Assembly (NCBI GenBank): GCA_030998225.1
Contig: JAPYXD010000704.1
Location: forward strand, 2,542,001 to 2,606,000
Reading direction: 5' to 3'
Source of the DNA: Diplolepis rosae
Lineage: Eukaryota; Arthropoda; Insecta; Hymenoptera; Diplolepididae
DNA length: 64,000 bases
In this document: piece after piece, positions 56,195 through 64,000 of the stretch
Layout: each line of letters starts with the position of its first letter
How positions within the stretch are numbered: position 1 is the stretch's first letter
Notes under the pieces: model-generated
The model's input: only the letters and a program-made list of their open reading frames with translations
Told to the model about the DNA's origin: nothing
The model's database searches: none
Translations under genes and position numbers: made by a program

Positions 56195-56469
56195 CATGGA
56201 GACTAGATATAAGATATCCATTCCCGAAATGAAGTTCTGCCAAGTAGATAGTTACAAAACTTTCCGATGAGGGCATGTGTGTTCCCTGGGTGCAAAATGG
56301 CGACATCTAATACACGATGCTTATAAACCGTAGATGCCGCCATTTTGCACTCAGGGAACACACGTGCCCTCATCGGGAAGTTTCCTAACTAAGTACTTGG
56401 CAGAAATTCATTTCGTGTTTTGTGAAGTACGGCCATAAGAGATTGGTCTCCTTATATCTAGTCTCCATG
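56195..56469. mobile_element. P-like MITE with exact 8-bp target duplication
   Basis: A 275-bp palindrome whose ends are CATGGAGACTAGATATAAG and its inverse. GTATTTCG occurs immediately outside both ends (56187-56194 and 56470-56477). Long mirrored words include GATGAGGGCATGTGTGTTCC and the GCAAAATGGCG block. An 8-bp duplication with CATG-initial ends is what P-superfamily transposons leave. hAT elements also leave 8 bp but usually start CAGNG, so P is the better fit. No coding capacity. Confidence 0.85.
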
Positions 56470-56571
56470 GTATTTCGTATGAGGTGCCGTTACAATTTTC
56501 GTAAACGACTTTTTATATGATATTATTATAAAAGAATAGAAAGAAAGCACACCACTCTGCTTGCGAAAAAC

Positions 56572-56699
56572 GCACGACACCCGTACTCTCTCGGTATGGC
56601 CAAGTTGTTTTGACAATGTGTTAGATTCGGCAACTTCAGTCTATTGCAATACGTTGTCGAATCAACTTAGCCATAACGAGAGAGTACGGGTGCCGTGTG
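56572..56699. mobile_element. Small foldback with GCACGACACCCGTACTC ends
   Basis: GACACCCGTACTCTCTCGGT is mirrored by GAGAGAGTACGGGTGCCGTG. The arms run about 40 bp and include GGCCAAGTTG and CAACTTAGCC, with a loop of about 50 bp. No target duplication resolved. Confidence 0.7.
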
Positions 56700-57356
56700 T
56701 ATTGTTTCGAGTAATGCATATTATTTTTCATAACAACTGATAGCAACTCTTTTGAGAATTATATTTGATTTGTCCAGCGGGTCGAAACTGTGATTTTAAA
56801 TCTTACTACTTTCAAAGTTTCAACCCACTCTACAGATACCGACAATAAGATTTTAAAAAGAGGTGCTATGAAAAATACAATGTTCCATGTAGTGATTTTA
56901 TGCATTCGATTTTAGGAATTTTATTTTACATAACTTTATAGTTGACACTTACATACAGTAACTGTGACAACATTACATAGTCGCTGTGACTACATTACTT
57001 AGTCACGGCGACCACTTTTAGTACCTACATTGGCAGGTCAACCATTGCTTGAATTCAACCACAAAAAGTAGTTAAGGACATTTTCAACTACATATATCAC
57101 GTCACTATGCCCAGGATTTTTTCTTAGTGTAGTCGGAATTTTGTAATAACCGAGGGTGCTCGAGAGTCCTTAACTGATTTTAGATACTACAAATTTTGGA
57201 CAGGATCTGATAGGGTCCTTATCAGTTTTTCCTATACATTAGAACCTCTGGTCAAGAATTCCATCAGAATCTAACTTCAAAATGGGTCAGACAGAAAAAT
57301 GTCTACAGGGAAAATAATTTATTTGAAAACAACTTTTTGAGTTCTAATCATTTGTT

Positions 57357-58270
57357 GCATTCTCATTACCTATGAGAAAGCATTATATGTGTGTAAAATT
57401 CAACCCCCACTTTTTTCAACGAATGTCCACGTTTCATGTTCTTAATCCGAAAAAAGGTTTGTTTCAATCCTGTCTGTCCGTCTGCTCCCGTCGCCGTCAT
57501 TGTCTGTGAAGACTATAACTTTCGAAAGAATCCTCAGATTGAAATGCGCTTTGGTACACTTTATTAGAGGCCAAAAAGTAAGGACAAGTTCGTTAACCAG
57601 CCATATCCGACCAAAATTTTAAAAATCAGAACATTTTTGGTATTTTTAGAAATAACTTTTTGGAAAAATACAATATTTTCTGACAGTTTCCAGGAAGCTC
57701 TACAAATTGTGGTTATAAAATTTATCTAGCTAATATTAGAAAAGTTACGGTGTTTTGAAACTTGAAAAATCAATAATAAGAATCCATTTTTCAGTAAAAC
57801 TATAATAAATACAACAAGAAAATTATTATAAAAAATTGTTTACTAAAAAAAGTTCTACAAATTTGCATTCATATATGGAGAAAAATGAATATTCAACTAG
57901 GTGACAAGCATCTTACATATTCAGTTCTAATATCTAGATATTGAACCAATATCTGAATATTCAACTTTACTAACTGAAGTATTAAAATAGGTTATTATGA
58001 ATATATCAGATGTTACAGCTGAATATTTAGATGTTGCAACCGAATTTATGAAACGCTTGTCACATAGTTGAATATCTAGATATTGATTTTGAACATCCAT
58101 TTTTCCACGTCTGCATTTTTTGGTAACCTGTATATTTTTTGTTTTTGTTATAAAAAAAAAAAGTTTTAAAATTAAAAATTTCATTTTTTAACCAAAATAT
58201 GCGAGATATGGAAGAAACCTCTGAGTACGAAATTGTTTGCTTAAATAAGCTCTACAAATTTACATTCACA
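57357..58270 (+). mobile_element. Family B fragment, copy B8, with inserted MITE
   Basis: Starts CATTCTCATTACCTATGAG and follows the B leader (CATGTTCTTAATCCGAAAAA, GTCTGTCCGTCTG, GGACAAGTTCGTTAACCAGC) into the internal repeats. The last recognisable words are GCGAGATATGGAAGAAAC and CTACAAATTTACATTC. Truncated near 58270 next to another MITE. Confidence 0.7.
57877..58112. mobile_element. MITE related to the 219-bp type, in B8
   Basis: TGGAGAAAAATGAATATTCA at the left and a CATCCATTTTTCCACGT terminus at the right. The interior has GTGACAAGCATCTTACATAT and its inverse, plus AATATCTAGATATTG words. The duplication is unclear because the ends are eroded. Confidence 0.65.
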
Positions 58271-58287
58271 CATTCTGCAAAATTATA

Positions 58288-58570
58288 CACGGAGAAAAAA
58301 ACTGTTGAATCAACAGATGTCATCTGCTGGAATAGGGACAGCAGATTTTTTTTGTAATATTTACAGATTTTTCTGTTGGATTCACAGAATGTTTGTAAAC
58401 TCAACAGATGAACCTGTAAAATATAAAGAAATTTATGTTAGAATTAAGGATTTCTCTTTTTTCTTGAAATACGCAATTCTAACAGAAATTTCTGTAGATT
58501 TTAAAGGTTCATCTGTTGAGTTTACAAACAATCTGTGAATCCAACAGAAAAATCTGTAAATAATACAAAA
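58288..58570. mobile_element. MITE with AACAGAT vocabulary, truncated
   Basis: Starts CACGGAGAAAAAAACTG after TA (58286-58287). CAACAGAT, TCTGTTGGATTCACAGA and CTGTAAATAATACAAAA words form a palindrome whose right arm stops before the terminus at about 58570, where a Tc1-like fragment begins. Confidence 0.75.
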
Positions 58571-58574
58571 AAAA

Positions 58575-59078
58575 ACATTATTCAAATGACTGCCATGGCT
58601 GGCCTTACACTACCCCATTCGATCAACTCAATTTTTCAGTACATTTTCGATTGTTTGGGCAAAAGGTCAATAAGGTCAATAAGAAAAATTATCGCATTTG
58701 GGGCTCCGAAAATCCAAACGTCATCATTGAGAAGCCGATGCGGATTTTGGTACGGTGACATCATTGGGCCATTTTTCTTCGAAAATGAGCAAGGAGTTAC
58801 TCTAACCATCCAGAGACGATTGAGACCTTGAAACACGAAATGGAAGTTGCCATTCATGGGATTGAAGCCCAAACAATGGAAAATGTACTGAAAAATTGAG
58901 TTGATCGAATATGGTACTGTAAGGCCAGCCGTGGCAGTCATTTGAATGATGTTGCGTTTCATTCTTAAATGTAAAGGTTCAATCTTTCTAATAAAAACAT
59001 ACTTTTGAAAAAATGTCCATAAGTTTTTTTTTATAGCCGATTTAAATTCCAAATGTTAGATGGCCCACCCTGTACAAG
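58575..59078 (+). mobile_element. Tc1-like element 3' part with inverted duplication
   Basis: The 3' terminus at about 59078 reads ATGGCCCACCCTGTAC, an end type I know from insect Tc1/IS630-like elements. 58575-58660 is an inverted copy of 58865-58955, covering the last coding part (GGCAGTCATTTGAATGATG on one side). The fragment therefore begins with a piece of itself in reverse. Confidence 0.7.
58660..58955 (+). pseudogene. Tc1/IS630-like transposase C-terminal pseudogene
   Basis: Plus-strand frames, shifted against one another, read NYRIWGSENPNVIIEKPM, then GDIIGPFFFENEQGVT, then EVAIHGIEAQTMENVLKN, a stop, and ASRGSHLNDV. This is the expected order for the middle and end of this transposase type: a WGSENP block, the IIGPFFFE strand carrying a position near the second catalytic Asp, and a C-terminal SRGSHL-DV motif. 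The N-terminal DNA-binding region is missing and there are at least two frameshifts and one stop, so it is inactive. Confidence 0.7.
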
Positions 59079-59149
59079 ATATTAATGGGCAATATCAGTT
59101 TATGTTGGTCACTAATATATAAATATTGTGGTTTAATGTGGATTCTTAC

Positions 59150-59330
59150 ATTCTCATCACATATGAGAAAGTATCGGGTTTATGCGAAATTGAAATTTTT
59201 TAATTTGCATCAAATCTTTACGTTTTGGGACCCCTTGAGTAAGAAAAACCATTTTTACAAACTGTCCGTTTGTCTATCTGTAGTAATTGACTTAGTGGTT
59301 TTTAATGATGAATTGTATAAAAACCTTCAA
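59150..59330 (+). mobile_element. Family B fragment, copy B9
   Basis: ATTCTCATCACATATGAGAA, then CAAATCTTTACGTTTTGGGA, CCCCTTGAGTAAGAAAAACC and a short GTCTATCTG microsatellite: the first 180 bp of the B leader, then unrelated sequence. Confidence 0.7.
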
Positions 59331-61926
59331 ACAAAACCAAGTGATAAACGATTTGAACGTTTCCTTTCGGAATTTGAGTATATATAGACTAAAGCGCAAA
59401 TTTTATTCCAATAATCCTCACAAATTTATTTGGAAGAATATTTCCATGCTTAAGATTGAAGCTTAGTACAGTTAATAGTAAAAAATATATTTATTTGCCT
59501 TAGACTGGTCGAAACGCACTCTTTCTTTCCTACATCTAAAACGTTATCTCTTTTTAAAATACCAATCCTTCTATGTACCCCGAAATGGTTTACGTCAGTA
59601 TCTGACCTCCATATGGAACTATTTAATGTTGATGGATACCAACGAATGTCTGATATATTTTCATATCTGCTTTAATACAGGATAATAGCTTGAGAGAAAT
59701 GGAGAGTAGGGTTATCTCTTGCGTCGTCTAGACTCGAAAAGCTGTTCCTGGATTTCCTCCCCCGAGACTTTGAGTACTCATGAGGAGGAACAGAGCGACC
59801 TGCAAGACAGTCAGTCCTCTGTTGGAAATTCTCTCTCGCGTCTCTCTTGTCTCTCTTCTGGGCCTTGGAGGATCTTAACGAATAAGATAACGCAGCGCCA
59901 GGAAACTCCTCTTCTTTCGATACTCCAAGAGGCCAGCGGTCACCGCTCTCAACTAAGATCCATTCACAGTCACGTCATATCGATTACCCAAAATTCCTTC
60001 TCTTTCAAACTTCCAGTCTGACCTGCATTCCGTATTCCTATTGCGAACGATAACCCGACTTATCTTAGAGATCTGGTTTTTCTACAAATTTTAAAAGAAT
60101 CGTTTTTGAAAGAACTAACAATTTAGACTAACAATCTTAATTTATTTATAACGAGATTTCATCTTGATATCATGATTGTTTATGCGTCAATACGCGTTCT
60201 CAATTATTATCTGTGTTATTATTTTCGCAAAAATAATTTCATAAGTGAGGGAAATTAGCTTCGCGTTCTCATTATCTACACACATTCGATAAACACAATG
60301 TAACAGACAAGTAAATCAGATAAATGACAGGATCTACAATATTTGCTTTGTGTTTTCTTAATTAAATTAAACTTTTGCATTTTTGGGTTTGATTTTCGGG
60401 ACTTTCATTCAGAAAAATGATATTCTATACTGGGACAAATGGTTTATAAAATTGAATATTTTCGTCGAAAAACTATAGATCAGATAAATATGGGCTGTTT
60501 CATAGTTACTCGACCAGAATATTTTACTTTATGATCCATTTTTATCCCTGTAACACTGAACAAAACCTTTTCTTTAAATCTGATATGCCATCTTGCAACA
60601 AATTTTTGCATATGCTAGCCCTTGGATTGTATAATTAATTATTTCTTACATGATGGCAACTCACTCGATCTTTCTGACACTTTGATGCAAATCGGCACCT
60701 CATTCGTTGATTAAAATAAGCTTAATCAGCAAAACATGCTCGAAAATATTCTTCTTGTATTCAGGAAAAATTTAAATGGAAATAAAGCAAAGTGGTTATA
60801 ACAGAGCAAAAGTACACGCAAAGAAAATGAACAAGCTTTCCAAATAATATCAACTTGCTAGTTTATCCTGTGACAATTCTTTAAATTAAAACTACATGTT
60901 GAATACATTAAAAAATTGCGTTTCTTGACTTTCAAATTATACTATATTTATTGGAAAGCATGTCTTTTTAATGAGATAATCAGATTTATACATACATTTA
61001 TTTTTAATATATTATTGTTTGATCTTTATATTATGCAAATAAAATAATACGAGTACAAATAAATATTCGAACCTAAAGCTATCTATTTAAATCTATCGTT
61101 TGCAGTCGGAAACGTAAACCTTCGCCTAATATACAAGGGAAATACAGAAATAAATTGACCGTTTAAAGCTATCGTCGAAATTTTGTCAACATATGTATTT
61201 TAAATCCTGCTATATATGAAGATGTTCATATGGAGAAACAAACAAAGGATTGAAAGAAACCTAATTTTTGGAACCTAAAATCATGAAAAAAGTGGTGAGA
61301 AATATATAATAACTGATAATATTGTTTCATCTATCAAACTTGAATGTCATATTTCCTCTCACAAATAGATAAAACTCCTCTAATTTGCAGAGAAATATTT
61401 ACATCTTAAGAAAAAAATATGTGAGATTTTAAGAAGAGAAAATTTTTTATAAAATAAAGAAAATTTGTTCTTAATGTTGAGTTCCACAAATTTATTAGTA
61501 CGCCAATTGGTGGAATTCTAATTTAGTTACAAGAAAAAGTTACTCTTTTTAAGACGTTTTTAATACTCAAGTTGAGATTAGCGCATTACAATGTTTATGC
61601 GCATTGAATCGTAACATCAACACTGTAAGAAGACGTACGATATAGATCAATTTGAATAGTTAGTAACTGTTCATTTCGATGAATTGTATAAATGTGAATG
61701 ATACGGAACGACAATTAATTTGGACTTACTATCCACTCTATTTTTCATTGCATATAATGTTACCCGTGTGAAAAAGTCAGATGGGGCCTAGATGGGCTCC
61801 AACTAGATTTTCTCAAGCTTCAATATTCTGTTCTTCTGCATTGTGCTCTACGCATTCTGAAATTAACAACAACTTATTTCTAAAAATTATATTTGTAATA
61901 AATATAATTAAAATTTGTCTACCCTA
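59331..61926. other. Unique sequence; GC-richer at 59700-60050
   Basis: 59719-60021 holds a 100-aa Ser-rich plus-strand frame without a known domain, in a balanced-composition island. The rest is AT-rich and shows none of the repeat families. No gene is supported. Confidence 0.35.
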
Positions 61927-62109
61927 CTCTCTAAATCTGAATCAGTCAAATTTTTCAAAATTCAAAATATTTTTCACTGTCAAATCAGTCAATTATCACT
62001 AAAATAATCAGTGAAATTTAACTGATTTACAGTAACCTCTTTTTAGCTATTTGAATCAGTCAAATTTTACTGATAATCAGTAGATTTTGACTGATTCAAA
62101 TTTAGAGAG
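61927..62109. mobile_element. MITE with CTCTCTAAATC ends and AATCAGT vocabulary
   Basis: A 183-bp element from CTCTCTAAATCTGAATCAGT to the inverse ACTGATTCAAATTTAGAGAG, flanked by TA (61925-61926 and 62110-62111). The interior repeats AATCAGTCAAAT and ATCAGTGAAATTTAACTGAT. Related to 7559-7826 by its ends and words. Confidence 0.85.
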
Positions 62110-62111
62110 TA

Positions 62112-62391
62112 CCACTATAATTCTAATCAGAATGCTTTTGTATTGAATTCTCTTTAAACTTGGAAATCACTCAATGCTCTTGTCCCCGTGAACGTAAAAT
62201 TATTTGCAAGTTTTCTATCCATTGTAATTATTTAATAACATTTCGTATTTCGTATAATCGTATACTCGTATGAATTTTTAGTAATTTTCAAATTTTTTTT
62301 AAAATGGGAATCCTAGTTGGGTCCAACGTGGCGCCCAACTAAAAACTGGGCTAAGTTGGGAAGTTTTCCACGTGGGTACAGTTACTTACTA
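62112..62391. other. Short unique stretch
   Basis: Includes an inverted CCTAGTTGGG..CCCAACT patch at about 62310-62340. No gene. Confidence 0.35.
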
Positions 62392-63603
62392 GGGTGTTTG
62401 ATATTTACATGATATGTCTATGAGAGGTCACTACTAATAATAAACGGCTATCATCGTTAACAACTTTCATCCTTCAAATCTCTTCTGTCAAACTTTAAGG
62501 CAAATCCATTCATTAGTTTACAAATTACAGTGTCAAAAGCAACTAATCTCCGAATTTTTTGCAAAAATGGAAAAAAATGAATTTCGCGTGTTGATTAAAA
62601 ACTAATTTTTGCTTGGAAAAACCTTATCAGAAACCAAGACCAAGCTCGATAAATATTATTCGGACTCTGCTCCATCGTATGGAATAGTTCAGAAGTGGTT
62701 TACCGAATTGCGTTGTGGTCTTACGAGCACAGAAACTATACCAAGTCCAGGTTGTCCAAATGAGATCACTATACCAGAAATGATCAATAAAATCCATGAT
62801 ATTGTTTTGAATGACCCGAAAGTGAAAGTGCGCGAGATAGCTGAGATCGTATCCATCTCAACTGGGTGCCGCGATTCTTCACAATCGACCAATAACGCAT
62901 TCGTGTCACCACTTTGGAGCAAAATTTGGCCTATTTTAACCGCAATCCGAAAAAGTTTTTGCGTCAATTTGTGACGATGAATGAAATATGGATCCACCAC
63001 TATACTCGAGAATCATGTGAAGCGTTAAAACAGTAGATTAAATCTGGTGAAAGTGCACCAAAGTGTCCGAGAACGCAACAATCGGCTGGGAAAGTTTTGG
63101 CTAGTGTTTTTTGGGATGCCCATGGAGTAATCTTCATCGACTACCTTGAAAAAGGAAAGACGATTACTGGAGCATATTATACTGCATTATTGGATTGATT
63201 GGTTCACGAAATCAGGATGAAATGGTCAAATATGGAGAAGAAAAAAATCCTTTATCATGATGACAGTGCACCATCTCACACATCTCGAACATTGCACAGA
63301 CAAAAAAGCATGTATTGGGTTTCGAATCGCTTCCGCATCCACCGTATTCTCCAGATTTCGCCTCCAACGACTATTATCTGTTCCCAAACGGTAGGCGTTT
63401 TGAGTCGAACGGAGAAGTTGGATGGGTAACAGAAGGGTATTTTCGAGGGTTTAACAAATCGCATTATTTGGAAGGCATAGAAAAGTTGAAAGATCGTTGG
63501 ACTCGCTGTATCGAGCTAAAAGAAGAGTACATTGGGAAATAAAATCGATTTTTGCCAAAAAAATAAATTCTTGTTCATTTTATCGCGTCAATATCCAACA
63601 CTC
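62392..63603 (+). mobile_element. Mariner element 1, complete ends
   Basis: Left end GGGTGTTTGATATTTACATG, right end inverse (GAGTGTTGGATATTGACGCG), each flanked by TA (62390-62391 and 63604-63605). The 1212-bp length and TA target fit a Tc1/mariner-superfamily mariner. The transposase inside is broken. Confidence 0.9.
62567..63542 (+). pseudogene. Mariner (DD34D) transposase pseudogene
   Basis: Starts MEKNEFRVLIKN, then a stop, then GKTLSETKTKLDKYYSDSAP and VQKWFTELRCG, the N-terminal helix-turn-helix region of a mariner transposase. KVREIAEIVSIST is the second DNA-binding helix. About 15 codons after it are deleted and the frame shifts near 62860. The first catalytic motif reads FVTMNEIWIHHY, with Asn in place of the usual Asp. 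FWDAHGVIFIDYLEKGKTIT is intact, HDDSAPSH keeps the second Asp, and PPYSPDFASNDYYLFP keeps the third. A further shift lies near 63315, and the protein ends EYIGK at 63540-63542. Several stops and the lost Asp make it inactive. Confidence 0.9.
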
Positions 63604-63623
63604 TATAGTAGAACGCTTAACTA

Positions 63624-64000
63624 TTGAGTTGTCCCAGAAGTAATTGCCGATATCACATATAGATTTTTTTGACCATCTTTTTGAATGGCTTCTTTCAATG
63701 TCATGATTTTTTCCTCCTGTCATTTGTTAGCTGTCACTTTTAGCTTGCTTTAAAAACACATTGCACGTAATACGTAATGTGTATGATGAGGAAGCCTTAA
63801 AAGACAGACAGTGTCGAAATTGGAAGTAAATGATGACCAAATCAAAGCCACAATCGAATCGGATCGTCATGTAACTGTGCGAAAGATTGAAGAAATGTTA
63901 AAAATACCAAAATCAACAATCGACCGTCATATACAACGTCTTGGACTCGTTAAAAAACTTGATATTTGGATTCCACACGGATTGAAAGAAATTCATTTAA
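63624..64000 (+). mobile_element. Mariner element 2, runs off the window
   Basis: TTGAGTTGTCCCAGAAGTAA after TA (63622-63623) is a mariner-type terminus, and transposase sequence follows. It begins only 18 bp after the TA bounding element 1. The right end lies outside the window. Confidence 0.75.
63767..64000 (+). pseudogene. Second mariner transposase, N-terminal part, broken
   Basis: VIRNVYDEEALKDRQCRNW (63767-63823) is joined by a deletion and frame change to EVNDDQIKATIESDRHVTVR. It then runs KIEEMLKIPKSTIDRHIQRL, LVKKLDIWIPHGLKEIHL and off the window. The second block is the helix-turn-helix plus the conserved WVPHEL-type motif (here WIPHGL) that precedes the catalytic domain. The linker between them is missing, so the copy is defective. 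It differs clearly from element 1; the KLD-WIPH-L pattern suggests a different mariner subfamily (irritans or mellifera type). Confidence 0.8.

Larger units (their letters stand above)
56008..57129. mobile_element. Large CACAGAGAAAAA element with TGACTA vocabulary
   Basis: Starts CACAGAGAAAAATAGC after TA (56006-56007) and ends TTTTTTCTTAGTG followed by TA (57130-57131), 1122 bp. The ends reiterate GTAACTGTGACTA and GTAGTTG words in inverted order, including GTCCTTAACT near 56145 and its match AGTTAAGGAC near 57069. The middle holds a P-like MITE (56195-56469), a second foldback (56572-56699) and unique filler. Confidence 0.75.

Noticed and set aside
58636..59052. 138-aa minus-strand frame
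   Set aside because: It is the antisense shadow of the Tc1-like transposase remains on the plus strand.

Overview
This window is eukaryotic nuclear DNA, AT-rich and packed with transposon remains. I find no intact host protein-coding gene. DD34D mariners, a Tc1-like element with ends reading GTACAGGGTGGGCCAT, a Penelope-like fragment, a tRNA-headed SINE and very many miniature inverted-repeat elements all point to an insect. A hymenopteran is my guess, but nothing here fixes the order. The open frames are short and mostly chance reads through AT-rich repeats or low-complexity sequence.

Layout. 1-14 kb: foldback elements, one full copy of a 1-kb element I call family B (ends ACATTCTCATCATG), and a Penelope-like insertion (10280-11885) with a clean 15-bp target duplication inside an older MITE. 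14.3-18.2 kb: a nest four to five elements deep (B > C > C > D > Tc1-like transposase pseudogene). 18.5-20.6 kb: element E with a second C element inside. 20.6-22.1 kb: quiet, partly GC-richer sequence. 22.8-25.1 kb: foldback element F carrying three MITEs. 25-29 kb: mostly unique sequence with GC-richer islands. 29.3-31.7 kb: a composite palindrome. 32-42 kb: more MITEs and B fragments. 42.0-45.3 kb: two B copies head to head. 45.5-47.0 kb: inverted arrays of a 143-bp repeat. 51.9-53.1 kb: a large MITE-ended element holding what looks like a spliced 5' gene fragment. 56.0-57.1 kb: another large element holding a P-like MITE with an exact 8-bp duplication. 58.3-59.1 kb: Tc1-like remnant. 62.4-64 kb: two adjacent mariners, the second running off the window.

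The dominant and least conventional signal is a group of at least fifteen elements sharing only the terminus CACGGAGAAAAA (or a close variant) and a 2-bp target duplication, usually TA. Their interiors are otherwise unrelated, and each is a palindrome built from its own short reiterated word. Several insertion events can be read within the window because an empty copy of the target is also present. The elements work together only in the genomic sense: they insert into one another, and the order of insertion can be reconstructed. All distances, motifs and pairings were read by eye; no alignment or database search was run.
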